From Mesorhizobium australicum WSM2073 (GTDB lineage: Bacteria; Pseudomonadota; Alphaproteobacteria; Rhizobiales; Rhizobiaceae): 64,000 bases of DNA. Positions 25,562-33,771 of this stretch are shown piece after piece. The notes under the pieces are model-generated. The model was not told where the DNA came from, searched no databases, and worked only from the letters and a program-made list of their open reading frames with translations. Numbering within the stretch: position 1 is the stretch's first letter; each line of letters begins with the position of its first letter. The stretch lies in contig NC_019973.1 of NCBI RefSeq assembly GCF_000230995.2, positions 682,001-746,000 on the forward strand. The letters are read 5' to 3'. A program made the translations under genes and the position numbers.

Positions 25562-25607
25562 GGGCGAGGCATACGAGGCATATTTGCCGCCCGGCGATCA
25601 GAGCCGG
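25562..25607 (-). promoter_or_regulatory. Structured leader of the amide operon: two adjacent RNA hairpins
   Basis: On the transcribed strand CCGGC-(7 nt)-GCCGG (25607-25591) is followed at once by GGGC-GGCA-(13 nt)-TGCC-TC-GCCC (25592-25562). The loop of the first is UCUGAUC. Paired hairpins are what ANTAR proteins bind, but the canonical six-base loop with A1 and G4 is not seen exactly. The direct repeat ATGCCTCGT/ATGCCTCGC offers alternative pairings. Confidence 0.35.
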
Positions 25608-25618
25608 TATTTTGCCCT

Positions 25619-25646
25619 AGCGTATTCGGTCCGGCGGGTCAGTCAA
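25619..25646 (-). promoter_or_regulatory. Sigma70-type promoter of the amide operon
   Basis: On the minus strand TTGACT (25646-25641), 16-nt spacer, TACGCT (25624-25619). Transcription would begin near 25612, leaving a ~90-nt leader before the amiC start that contains the two hairpins. Confidence 0.5.
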
Positions 25647-25715
25647 GCCCTCAACGCCATCCGCGTCAAACACCGAGTGTCCGGCCATCGCTGGTTCCCG
25701 CGAAATCCGCTGCCG

Positions 25716-26198
25716 CTATCTGGCCGCCGGCCTGTGTTGGCGGGCATAGGCCACGCAGGCATCCACGGTGCTGACACAAAGCGCGTCGCGCTTGTTCGGC
25801 AGGTTGTTGTCGCCGGCGTAGGCAACTTCGGCGACACGGCCGCCGACCATGCGAACCTGCGTGTCGCAGTAACCGCCGGGAGCGACATTGACGGAACCGC
25901 CGACCGTCGGGATCGCCCCCACGGCCAAGGCAGGAACGACGACGCTGAGATTGCCGCGCTGGACGACGCGCTTATAGGTCCAGATCTGCCCGGACTGGCC
26001 GACATCCGCGGTGGCGGTCGGAAATCCCGCGCACATTCGAACATCGGCTTCGCTGAGGCCGACCATCTCCTTGCGTGCCGCGGCCGCCGTTGGATCGACC
26101 TTGGCGATGCGCGACGTGTCGTCGGGAACGACGCAGGAGGACTGGATGACGACGAGGAGGCCAGAAAGGGCAAGCTTTCGAATGCAGGAAAATGTCAT
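25716..26198 (-). CDS. Small secreted protein, possible lipoprotein
   Basis: Hypothetical protein of 160 residues. N-terminal positive residues plus hydrophobic LALSGLLVVIQSSC suggest export. The Cys sits where a lipobox would place it, but Q-S-S-C is not canonical, so lipidation is uncertain. The next region (SRIAKVDPTAAAARKEMVGLSEADVR) and four further Cys, including CAGFP and ALCVSTVDAC, resemble small SmpA/OmlA-like envelope proteins. Separated from the amide operon by its promoter region and from metQ by ~460 nt. Function unknown. Confidence 0.65.
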   Translation of the reverse strand: MTFSCIRKLALSGLLVVIQSSCVVPDDTSRIAKVDPTAAAARKEMVGLSEADVRMCAGFPTATADVGQSGQIWTYKRVVQRGNLSVVVPALAVGAIPTVGGSVNVAPGGYCDTQVRMVGGRVAEVAYAGDNNLPNKRDALCVSTVDACVAYARQHRPAAR

Positions 26199-26662
26199 AC
26201 CGGTTATTGAGATCGCGTGGCGCCCGGCCGCCCTCTCTACCTAGGCAAGCCAGCGGTCGGATCAACCCGCACAGCTTCACGAAAAAGTGGCTGAGCAAGC
26301 CGCAAAGCTTTTTGACTTCGCCGTGGATGAACCCGGCAGCCAACGAGGGCCGTCCATCATTTCGGGCGACGTCCTCGAAGCTCAAATCGAACGCATGAGA
26401 TATTTGCGCAGCCGGTCGGCAGAGGCGGGCTCGTTGAAAACTTGACTGCCTTCCCGACATCTCCGGATGGCGGCGCGGCGCCGTCATGGTCGACCCGGCG
26501 GCGTCCTGTGCTCACATCCCTGAGTTTTTTGAGAGAATATTCCCGGCTTTGCCGAGAACGGCGAAACACGTTCTTTGATAAAATCAGTAGAATTTCTGAC
26601 GATGTGAACAAGCCTCGGCAATCCGCCTTGCTGCCATGACTTCACAACCGCAGAGATCAATC
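26199..26662. other. Intergenic region upstream of metQ
   Basis: Divergent region between the small envelope protein and metQ. A possible -10 (GATAAAAT, 26577-26584) is visible, but no good -35 at proper distance. I looked for a SAM-II-type riboswitch, expected before methionine genes in alphaproteobacteria, and did not recognise one. The short hairpin CCGGC-TTT-GCCGA lies at 26543-26555. No gene. Confidence 0.4.
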
Positions 26663-27517
26663 ATGTCCGATCCCAACAACACTTTGCCCTTTTCCCCATG
26701 GTCACCCCTCACCCGCCGCAGCGGCCTCGCTCTGCTGTTCGCGTCGGCCGTCGCGATCGGCAGCCTGATGGCGCCGCATGCGTCCTTGGCCGAGGACAAG
26801 AAGGCGATCAAGGTCGGCATCATCAGCGGCGAGGACGAGGATGTCTGGCGTGTCGTCGTCGCGCAAGCAGCCGAAAAGGGCCTCAGCATCGAGACCGTGG
26901 TGTTCAACGACTACACCCAGCCCAACGAGGCGCTGGAGCGCGGCGAAATCGACGCCAACGCCTTTCAGCACCAGCCCTATCTCGACAACCAGATCAAGAC
27001 GCAGGGCTACCACATCGTGCGTGTCGGCTATACCGGCGTGTGGCCGATCGGCCTCTACTCCAAGAAGTACACCAAGGTTGCCGATCTGCCGGAGGGCGCG
27101 GTGATCGGCGTGCCGAACGACCCGTCCAACGAAGGCCGGGCGCTGCGCGTGCTGCAGAATGAGGGCGTGATCAAGCTCAGGGATGGCACCGGCATTCTCG
27201 CCACCACCGCCGACATCGCCGAAAATGCGAAAAAGGTCGAGATCAAGGAGTTGGATGCCGGCATCGTCGGCCGCTCGGTCGAGGATCTCGACGCCGCCGT
27301 GGTCAACACCGACTGGGCGCTGAAGAGCGGCCTGACGCCGGAGAACCGCATCGCTCAGGAGCCGATCGCGGACAATCCGTACCGCAACTTCATCGCGGTC
27401 AAGGTCGGCAATGAAAACGAGGCCTGGGTGAAGACGCTGGTCGCGTCCTACCAGAACGAGGCTGTGAAGGCCGAGTTCGACAAGGTCTACAAGGGCACCG
27501 GCCTCAGCGCCTATTGA
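26663..27517 (+). CDS. metQ: Methionine ABC substrate-binding protein MetQ
   Basis: Periplasmic NlpA/MetQ-family protein of 284 residues. The signal region runs RRSGLALLFASAVAIGSLMAPHASLA; there is no lipobox Cys, so it is a soluble periplasmic form. Family blocks: FNDYTQPNEALERGEIDANAFQH and VGYTGVWPIGLYSKKY, then IGVPNDPSNEGRALRVL. ATG 26663 (GAGA eight bases upstream) is chosen over ATG 26636, which has no ribosome site. Followed by metN and metI, which complete a D/L-methionine importer. Confidence 0.92.
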   Translation: MSDPNNTLPFSPWSPLTRRSGLALLFASAVAIGSLMAPHASLAEDKKAIKVGIISGEDEDVWRVVVAQAAEKGLSIETVVFNDYTQPNEALERGEIDANAFQHQPYLDNQIKTQGYHIVRVGYTGVWPIGLYSKKYTKVADLPEGAVIGVPNDPSNEGRALRVLQNEGVIKLRDGTGILATTADIAENAKKVEIKELDAGIVGRSVEDLDAAVVNTDWALKSGLTPENRIAQEPIADNPYRNFIAVKVGNENEAWVKTLVASYQNEAVKAEFDKVYKGTGLSAY

Positions 27518-27552
27518 GTTATGCGGGCACCGACGTGCCTTTGACAGCTTAA

Positions 27553-27577
27553 GCGGTCCGCGCGATGCGCGGGCCGC
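27553..27577 (+). other. Perfect intercistronic stem-loop between metQ and metN
   Basis: GCGGTCCGCGC pairs with GCGCGGGCCGC over 11 bp (one G-U) around a GAT triloop. No U-tract follows. It probably protects metQ mRNA or attenuates metN-metI. Confidence 0.7.
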
Positions 27578-27599
27578 GATCGCGTTTCGGGACCTGTCC

Positions 27600-28682
27600 A
27601 TGGACCAGCATTTTATCGCAACCACCGAGGCCGCGGATCAGGCCGCCACGCAGGACGTGGTGCGCCTTGTCGACCTGAAGCGCCGCTTCGGCCAGACGGC
27701 GGCGCTCGACGGCATTTCCTTGACGGTGCGCAAGGGCGAGGTTCTCGGCATCATCGGCCGCAGCGGTGCAGGCAAGTCCACCCTGATCCGCTGCCTGAAC
27801 GGACTGGAGCGGCCTGACACCGGCGAGGTGTTCATCGAAGGTCGCGAGATCAGCCGACTTGGCGAGCGCGAGTTGCAGCCGCTGCGACGGCGCATCGGCA
27901 TGATCTTCCAGCATTTCAACCTGCTGTCGGCCAAGACCGTCGAGGACAATGTGGCGCTGCCGCTCAAGATCGAGGGCCGGCCGAAGGCGGAGCGGCTGAA
28001 GCGGGCGGCGGAGCTGCTCGATCTCGTCTGCCTGTCGGAGAAGGCAAAAGCCTATCCGGCGTCGCTGTCCGGCGGGCAGAAACAGCGCGTTGGCATCGCC
28101 CGAGCGCTTGCCGCGCGGCCAGCGCTGCTTCTGTCGGACGAGGCGACCTCGGCACTCGACCCGGAGACGACGCGCTCCATTCTCGCCCTGCTGAAGGATA
28201 TCAACCGCCAGCTTGGTCTGACCATCCTTTTGATCACCCACGAGATGGAGGTGATCCGCTCGATCGCCGACCGCGTGGCGGTGATCGACGCCGGGCGCAT
28301 CGTCGAGGAAGGGCCGGTCTGGTCGGTGTTTGCCGATCCGCAATCGGACATCACAAGACGCCTGCTCGGGACCGTCCGGCCGCAACTTCCGCCGGAGCTG
28401 GCGGCGCGGCTGCTGCCGGGAGCTGGCACCGAAACGGTCCTGCGCGTCGACGTGGCGGGCGAGGCGGCGCGCGAGCCGCTGCTGTCCGACCTTGCGGCCG
28501 CCGTGCCCGGTCCCTTCCGCCTCGTCCATGGCGGCATCGACCACATCCAGCGGCAGCCGGTCGGAACGCTGTTCCTTTCCGTCCCCGGCAGCGATGCGAG
28601 CCATCTCGCAGAAATCATCACATTCCTGAAATCCCGCCAAGCGCGGGTGGAGGTGCTTGGCCATGTCGCCGATCCTGTTTGA
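27600..28682 (+). CDS. metN: Methionine ABC ATPase MetN with NIL domain
   Basis: Cytoplasmic ATPase of 360 residues. Walker A GRSGAGKST near 52, MetN-type RRRIGMIFQHFNLL near 98, signature LSGGQKQRVGIARAL near 156, Walker B LLLSDEATSALDP near 177. The C-terminal ~100 residues (FLSVPGSDASHLAEIITFL) form the methionine-sensing NIL domain that shuts off transport when methionine is high. The 3' end overlaps metI by 20 bases. Confidence 0.94.
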   Translation: MDQHFIATTEAADQAATQDVVRLVDLKRRFGQTAALDGISLTVRKGEVLGIIGRSGAGKSTLIRCLNGLERPDTGEVFIEGREISRLGERELQPLRRRIGMIFQHFNLLSAKTVEDNVALPLKIEGRPKAERLKRAAELLDLVCLSEKAKAYPASLSGGQKQRVGIARALAARPALLLSDEATSALDPETTRSILALLKDINRQLGLTILLITHEMEVIRSIADRVAVIDAGRIVEEGPVWSVFADPQSDITRRLLGTVRPQLPPELAARLLPGAGTETVLRVDVAGEAAREPLLSDLAAAVPGPFRLVHGGIDHIQRQPVGTLFLSVPGSDASHLAEIITFLKSRQARVEVLGHVADPV

Positions 28683-29319
28683 GCTTCTGTTGCGATCGAT
28701 CTGGGAGACGGTGCTGATGACGGCCGCCTCCGGCCTGATCTCGCTGGTGTTCGGCCTGCCGCTCGGGCTGGCCTTGATTGCCACCGAACGCGGCGGCATC
28801 GCCGAAAGCCCGGGGGTGAACCGCGTGCTCGGCGCCGTGATCAACGGCTTCCGCTCGGTGCCGTTCATCATCCTTCTGGTGGCGCTGATCCCCCTGACGC
28901 GGCTGATCGTCGGCACGTCGATCGGCACATGGGCGGCCATCGTGCCGCTGTCGATCGCCGCCACGCCCTACTATGCGCGGATCGCCGAAGTGTCATTGCG
29001 CGAGGTCGACCACGGACTGATCGAGGCGGCGCGCGCCATGGGCGGCAATCGCTGGACGATCATCCGCGAAGTGCTGGTGCCCGAGGCGCTCCCCGGCATC
29101 GTTGCCGGCTTCACCGTGACACTGGTGACGCTGGTCGGCGCCTCGGCGATGGCAGGCGCCATCGGTGCCGGCGGCCTCGGCGACCTTGCCATCCGTTACG
29201 GCTACCAGCGCTTCGAGACGTCGGTGATGGTCGCCGTGGTGATCGTGCTGATCATCCTGGTCTGCGGCATCCAGTGGGTGGGTGACCGGCTGGTGGCGAG
29301 GCTGGATCGAAGAGGTTGA
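28663..29319 (+). CDS. metI: Methionine ABC permease MetI
   Basis: Inner-membrane permease of 218 residues with five or six membrane helices. The MetI-type start (LLLRSIWETVLMTAASGLIS), RSVPFIILLVALIP and the cytoplasmic loop GLIEAARAMGGNRWTIIREV are present. ATG 28663 with GGAGGTG upstream is favoured over TTG 28657. Completes metQNI. Confidence 0.93.
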   Translation: MSPILFELLLRSIWETVLMTAASGLISLVFGLPLGLALIATERGGIAESPGVNRVLGAVINGFRSVPFIILLVALIPLTRLIVGTSIGTWAAIVPLSIAATPYYARIAEVSLREVDHGLIEAARAMGGNRWTIIREVLVPEALPGIVAGFTVTLVTLVGASAMAGAIGAGGLGDLAIRYGYQRFETSVMVAVVIVLIILVCGIQWVGDRLVARLDRRG

Positions 29320-29441
29320 TGGCTGCCGACGATCTGGGCGACGTTGGCTCCCATACTGGCCTGTAGCGGTGCCTCTGAACCACAAGAGATCGCCGATCGT
29401 GGCTTGGACGAGGTCTGCGTCACGGCGTTGGACGAGGAAGT

Positions 29442-29648
29442 TCAGTATTTGCCCACGTCGTCGCCAGGTTGACCTCCGGGACTATTCGTACCGAGACCAA
29501 CAGCCGCCCCATAGGCCTTCCAGGTCGCAGAGGCATATGCCTCTGCTATGCTGTACAAGAAACGGCCAAGGTGGGCTTTGCGCCGCTTCGGCATCTCGTT
29601 CGTGAGCGTTTCGGCTGCCTTTCCCAAGACCTCTGTATCAATGGACAT
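29442..29648 (-). CDS. Small hypothetical protein, 68 residues
   Basis: Starts MSIDTEVLGKAAETL with an AGAGGAAAC ribosome site about eight bases upstream. The middle (NEMPKRRKAHLGRFLYS and IAEAYASATWKAY) looks amphipathic and helical; the C-terminus is Gly-rich. No family recognised. It lies divergently from the BTAD regulator at 29766, sharing a ~117-nt promoter region, which makes it a candidate target. Coding status is unproven. Confidence 0.4.
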   Translation of the reverse strand: MSIDTEVLGKAAETLTNEMPKRRKAHLGRFLYSIAEAYASATWKAYGAAVGLGTNSPGGQPGDDVGKY

Positions 29649-29765
29649 TGGAGTTTCCTCTCAGATGTTGTTAGCTGCGAGAGGCAACATCGGATGCGAG
29701 GCGTGAGACGCCTGTGAAAAGCTCGTGAATACCGCGAAAAAAGCAGAAATTCAGAGTATATCGCG

Positions 29766-31670
29766 ATGAGCCTGGTGCGGCTCGATCTGCTTGGTGGTTT
29801 TCACCTGACATCGCCGCAGGGAAAACCCTTGGAGATGCCCGCCAAGAAGAATAGAGCACTTCTGGGCATTCTCTCGGTAGCGCCGAACCAGGAGGCGACA
29901 CGTCACAAGCTGGCTGCTCTTCTGTGGAGCGATCGAGGTGAGGAGCAGGCGAGAAACAGCCTGCGGCAGGCCCTGGCTGCTATTCGCAAAGACTTTGCCG
30001 GGTCGGGAGCAGATGCCTTGGTCCTGGTCGGGGATCGCATCGCGCTCAACCCGAAATTGTTCGCCGTCGACGTCACTGAATTCGTCGCTGCGTCCGCGAG
30101 CCGTGACGTGGCCGAGCTTCGGCGGGCTACCACCCTCTATGCCGGCCCTTTTCTTGACGGGTTGAGCACGTCAGACAACACTTTCGAGGATTGGCTGCGC
30201 GAAGTCCGCGCCGACCTGTCCTTACGCGCAATCGATGTGTTCCAAGCCTTGGCTGAATCGGTGAGCGGTACCGAGCGCATTGCTATTTCCGAAAGGCTGG
30301 TTGCTCTTGATCCGCTGCGGGAGCCGTCTCATGTCGTGTTGATGCGGGCGCATATCGCCTTGGGCGAGGCCGCGCTCGCTATAAAGCGGTATGAGACGTG
30401 CAGGCTGTTGCTGAAGCGCGAACTGAACGTGGAGCCTGGTGACGAGCTTCGGCAATTGCGCAGGAGCATGGACGATACGTCCACACAGCAAACCCGTGGC
30501 GCATCAGGCCACGTGCCAGTCGTTGCGGTTCTTGCATTCGAGAACATGAGCAGCGACGCCAGCCAGGAATACTTCAGCGACGGCGTCACCGAGGATATCA
30601 TCACCGAACTGGGACGATTCGGCGAACTTCATCTCATAGCGCGAAACTCCTCCTTTGTGTTCAAGGGAAAGATCGTCGACGCCGTCACCATCGCGAAGCA
30701 GTTGTCCGTCGACTATTTGCTTCGGGGTAGCATTCGCCGTGCCGGCGACCGAGTCCGAATCTCATCGCAACTCATAGAGGCCAGATCCGGCAATCAAATC
30801 TGGGCCGATCGATTCGATCGGGAGCTGACGGACATTTTCGAGCTCCAGGAAGAGATCGCCAGAAGTGTCGCTATCACTGTCGTCGGCACAATCCGAACTT
30901 CGGGTGTGGAGAAGATACGGCGCCTTCCGATCACCCAGCTCGATGCCTACGATCTGTATCTCCAGGCTCGCGTCCTGATGGTTCGCTATGACACAACCCT
31001 GGAAGCAGAGCCCTATCTTGCCAAGGCGATTGAGCTCGACCCGAATGTCGCTACCATCCATGCGATGATGGCGACTGTACTCACAAGCAAATGGCTGCTT
31101 GAGGGAGACGGAAACACGCTCAAGATCGCTCTTGCCCACGGTCACCGTGCTCTAAAACTCGAGCCGAAACAGGCATGGAGCCATACAGCGGTGGGTCACA
31201 CGCTCATCTTCATGGGACATTTGGAAGAGGCGTTGCTGCATCTCGAGCAGGGTGTGAACCTTAATCCGAACGAAACCCGCGCGAGAGCAATACGGGGCTT
31301 GTGCTGGAGCTACCTCGGTCGACATGAGGAAGCTTTGTCCGATCTGGACGTCTGTATCGCCCGTGATCCCCTGAACTACGACTGGTTCTGGGACCTACGC
31401 GGACAAGTTCTTCTGGTTCTCGGGCGGTATCCGGAGGCGGTAGCCTCCTACAGGAATCTCCATTCCTATGCATTTTGGGCCTATGCGTTTCTAGCGGTCT
31501 GTCATTGGAGAATGGGCGACGGGCATCTCGCTGCTCAGGCAGCTAGGCAGTGTCTGGCAGCAAGGCCCGGTGCGACTGTAAACACCATTTTAATCGATCC
31601 GTATCGCGACCCCAAAATCCTGGAGGATCTTCGGAGAGACCTGCTTGCTGTCGGCATACCCGATGGATGA
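29766..31670 (+). CDS. SARP/BTAD-type transcriptional regulator with TolB-like and TPR regions
   Basis: Multidomain protein of 634 residues. Residues ~1-95 form an OmpR-like winged helix (LDLLGGFHLTSPQGK, LAALLWSDRGEEQARNSLRQ), ~100-235 a bacterial transcriptional activation domain with helical repeats, ~245-390 a TolB-N-like segment (VAVLAFENMSSDASQEYFSDG, then LLRGSIRRAGDRVRI) as in CadC/adenylate-cyclase-associated regulators, and ~400-620 TPR-like repeats (YLAKAIELDPN, GHRALKLEPKQAW). No catalytic cyclase or kinase domain is present. Composition is a little less GC-rich than the operons around it. Probably a soluble transcription factor sensing through its TPR half; targets unknown. Confidence 0.75.
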   Translation: MSLVRLDLLGGFHLTSPQGKPLEMPAKKNRALLGILSVAPNQEATRHKLAALLWSDRGEEQARNSLRQALAAIRKDFAGSGADALVLVGDRIALNPKLFAVDVTEFVAASASRDVAELRRATTLYAGPFLDGLSTSDNTFEDWLREVRADLSLRAIDVFQALAESVSGTERIAISERLVALDPLREPSHVVLMRAHIALGEAALAIKRYETCRLLLKRELNVEPGDELRQLRRSMDDTSTQQTRGASGHVPVVAVLAFENMSSDASQEYFSDGVTEDIITELGRFGELHLIARNSSFVFKGKIVDAVTIAKQLSVDYLLRGSIRRAGDRVRISSQLIEARSGNQIWADRFDRELTDIFELQEEIARSVAITVVGTIRTSGVEKIRRLPITQLDAYDLYLQARVLMVRYDTTLEAEPYLAKAIELDPNVATIHAMMATVLTSKWLLEGDGNTLKIALAHGHRALKLEPKQAWSHTAVGHTLIFMGHLEEALLHLEQGVNLNPNETRARAIRGLCWSYLGRHEEALSDLDVCIARDPLNYDWFWDLRGQVLLVLGRYPEAVASYRNLHSYAFWAYAFLAVCHWRMGDGHLAAQAARQCLAARPGATVNTILIDPYRDPKILEDLRRDLLAVGIPDG

Positions 31671-31698
31671 ATACCGGCCCTCAAAGCAACAAGCCGCG

Positions 31699-32829
31699 CT
31701 AGCCCCTCAGCCTCGCCCCTTCCGGGTCGAAGAACGGCATCGGCACCACCACCGCGCGGGTCGGTTTGCCGTCGATAGCGATGCTGAGCTTTGTTCCAAC
31801 GCCCGTGAACGCCAACCGCAAATGCGCTGTCGCCAGCACCTTGCCCAAGGAATAGCCGTGGTCGCTGTAGGTGACCACGCCGGCGTCCTCACCGTCGGCC
31901 ATCACCCGTGCATCCGTCGCGGCCGGCTTGTCGCCGTCGAGGACCAGCCCGGTCCAGCGCTCGTCGAGGCCCTTGTCGCGCACCTTGAGCAGCGCGTCCC
32001 GGCCGATGAAATCGCTCTTATCGAACTTGATCCAGCGGTCGAGGCCGACATGGAACGGCGTGCGCGTCTCGTCCATGTCGATGCCGTGCGCGGGATAGGC
32101 CTTTTCCAGGCCGAGCGTGAACATGGCCAGCACGCCATAGGGTTTCAAGCCGAAAGCTTGGCCAGTGCGCATCAGCGCGTCCCAAACCGAGGTCGCCTCG
32201 TCGGCCGGCACGAACAGCTCGAAGCCGAGTTCGCCGGTCACGCCTGTACGGGAGATCAAGACCCGCGTTCCGTTGATATGGCCTGATGTGAAGGCCCAGC
32301 GCTTCAATCCGTCGAGATCAGCGTCCGAAATCATCGCCTTCAAGAGATCGCGCGAGCGTGGGCCCTGGATGGTGGCGAAGGCGACGGCGGCCGTGATGTC
32401 GGTGACATAGGCCCTGCGCCCTTGCGCATGATGCTGGAGCCAGGGCAGCATCTTGAGGCGGTTGACCGAACCGGTGACCAGCATGAAATGCTCCGCGCCC
32501 AGCCGGAACACGGTGAGGTCGTCCATGATGCCGCCGTCCTCACGACAGACGGTGGAATAGCGTACTTGGCCCGGCTTCATCGCCGCGGCGTCATTGACAA
32601 TGACATGGTTGACCAGCGCCTCGGCGTCGGCACCCTTGATGTCCATCTTGCCCATGGTGCTGAGATCCTGCACGCCGACATTTTTACGCGTATTCAAATG
32701 TTCGTCGGCGATGCCGGAGTAATATTTGGCCGAGATGAAATCGCCGCCGACCCGACCCATGGCCGCACCCAGCCCAACGATGCTGCTGTAGAAAGGGGAG
32801 CGCCGCTCAGCCAAGAAAATCTCCATCAT
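31699..32829 (-). CDS. Folate-dependent aminomethyltransferase/demethylase (GcvT family)
   Basis: Protein of 376 residues of the GcvT fold, which moves one-carbon units from N- or S-methyl groups to tetrahydrofolate. Family blocks are LNTRKNVGVQDLSTMGKMDIKGADA (N-terminal), VCREDGGIMDDLTVFRLG, TGVTGELGFELFVPAD and LGLEKAYPAHGIDMDETRTPF. Not the glycine-cleavage T protein by context, as no gcvH/gcvP is near. It is the last gene of the hyuA-hyuB-SBP cluster, suggesting demethylation of an N-methylated intermediate such as sarcosine (inference). Confidence 0.8.
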   Translation of the reverse strand: MMEIFLAERRSPFYSSIVGLGAAMGRVGGDFISAKYYSGIADEHLNTRKNVGVQDLSTMGKMDIKGADAEALVNHVIVNDAAAMKPGQVRYSTVCREDGGIMDDLTVFRLGAEHFMLVTGSVNRLKMLPWLQHHAQGRRAYVTDITAAVAFATIQGPRSRDLLKAMISDADLDGLKRWAFTSGHINGTRVLISRTGVTGELGFELFVPADEATSVWDALMRTGQAFGLKPYGVLAMFTLGLEKAYPAHGIDMDETRTPFHVGLDRWIKFDKSDFIGRDALLKVRDKGLDERWTGLVLDGDKPAATDARVMADGEDAGVVTYSDHGYSLGKVLATAHLRLAFTGVGTKLSIAIDGKPTRAVVVPMPFFDPEGARLRG

Positions 32830-32840
32830 TCATAAAATAT

Positions 32841-32864
32841 CGGCAGCGCCGGGTGGCGCCGCCG
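32841..32864 (-). other. Intercistronic stem-loop after the binding-protein gene
   Basis: CGGCAGCGCC and GGCGCCGCCG pair over 9 of 10 positions around a four-base loop, just downstream of the binding-protein stop (32884) on the transcribed strand. No U-tract. Same placement as the stem-loops at 1827-1852, 27553-27577 and 48801-48828. Confidence 0.6.
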
Positions 32865-32883
32865 AGCTCGATTGGTACCGGGA

Positions 32884-33660
32884 TCAACTCCCGTAGACGT
32901 CGAACGAAAAATACTTGTCGTTGATTTCCTTGTACTTTCCGTTGGCGCGCAGCGCGTCGATTGCCGCGTTGAACTTGTCGGCCAGTTCCTTGTTGCCCTT
33001 CTGCAGCGCAATGCCGACCCCGGGGCCGTGAATGGCCGGATCGGCCGTCAGCGTGCCGAGCAGCTTGCAGCAGGCGCCGTCGGGCTTCTTCAGCCATTCG
33101 GTCAGGATGATCGAGCCGTCCATCATCGCGTCGAGGCGGCCATTGGCCATGTCGGTGCGGGCGTCGTCGCCGGTCGGGTAGGCCTTGACGGTCGAGCCCG
33201 AATATTTCTGCTCGGCGAAATTCTGGTGGATGGTGGCGCTCTGCACGCCCAGCACCTTGCCTTTCAGATCGTCCGGCGAGGTGCCCGCGATGGTCGAGTC
33301 CTTCGGCACCGCGATGGCCGGCGGCGTCTGGTAGTATTTGTGGGTGAACTCGACCTTTTCAGCCCGCTCGGGCGTGATGGTGATGTTGATGATGGCATCG
33401 AACTTGCCGGCCTGCAGCGCCGGAATAGAGCCGTCGAAATCCTGTACGGTGAACTCGCATTCGACCTTCATCTGCGCGCACAGCGCCTGGCCGAGATCGA
33501 TGTCGAAACCGCCCAGCGTGCCGTCGGCATTGGCGTGGTTGAAGGGCGGGTAGGCACCCTCGGTACCGAGCCTCAGCTTTTTCTCCTGGGCGGAAGCAGC
33601 ACCGGTTGCGAGCGCAAAAGCTACGGAAGCGGCAAGCACGAAACGACCGAAAAGACGCAT
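32884..33660 (-). CDS. Amino-acid-type ABC substrate-binding protein without its transporter
   Basis: Periplasmic SBP_bac_3 family protein of 258 residues. The signal peptide occupies 1-24 (FVLAASVAFALATGAASA). The mature start LRLGTEGAYPPFNHANADG and GFDIDLGQALCAQMK are typical of lysine/arginine/ornithine-type binding proteins; ITITPERAEKVEFTHKYY follows. ATG 33660 has GGAGATCTGGACC upstream. No permease or ATPase of the polar amino-acid class occurs anywhere in the window, so it must share a transporter encoded elsewhere or act as a sensor. Embedded in the hyu cluster. Confidence 0.88.
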   Translation of the reverse strand: MRLFGRFVLAASVAFALATGAASAQEKKLRLGTEGAYPPFNHANADGTLGGFDIDLGQALCAQMKVECEFTVQDFDGSIPALQAGKFDAIINITITPERAEKVEFTHKYYQTPPAIAVPKDSTIAGTSPDDLKGKVLGVQSATIHQNFAEQKYSGSTVKAYPTGDDARTDMANGRLDAMMDGSIILTEWLKKPDGACCKLLGTLTADPAIHGPGVGIALQKGNKELADKFNAAIDALRANGKYKEINDKYFSFDVYGS

Positions 33661-33771
33661 GGTCCAGATCTCCGTTGACCGGCGAAGTCTACGGGCTTTC
33701 ATGCTCCCGGCGGAGACGGAAACGACATGTGCCGCGGCGATCACGGCGCGAGGCAGTTGCTTCGCGTCCGG

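Noticed and set aside
26199..26662. SAM-II riboswitch before metQ
   Set aside because: No recognisable SAM-II pseudoknot core or conserved loop sequence was found, though a covariance search would be decisive.
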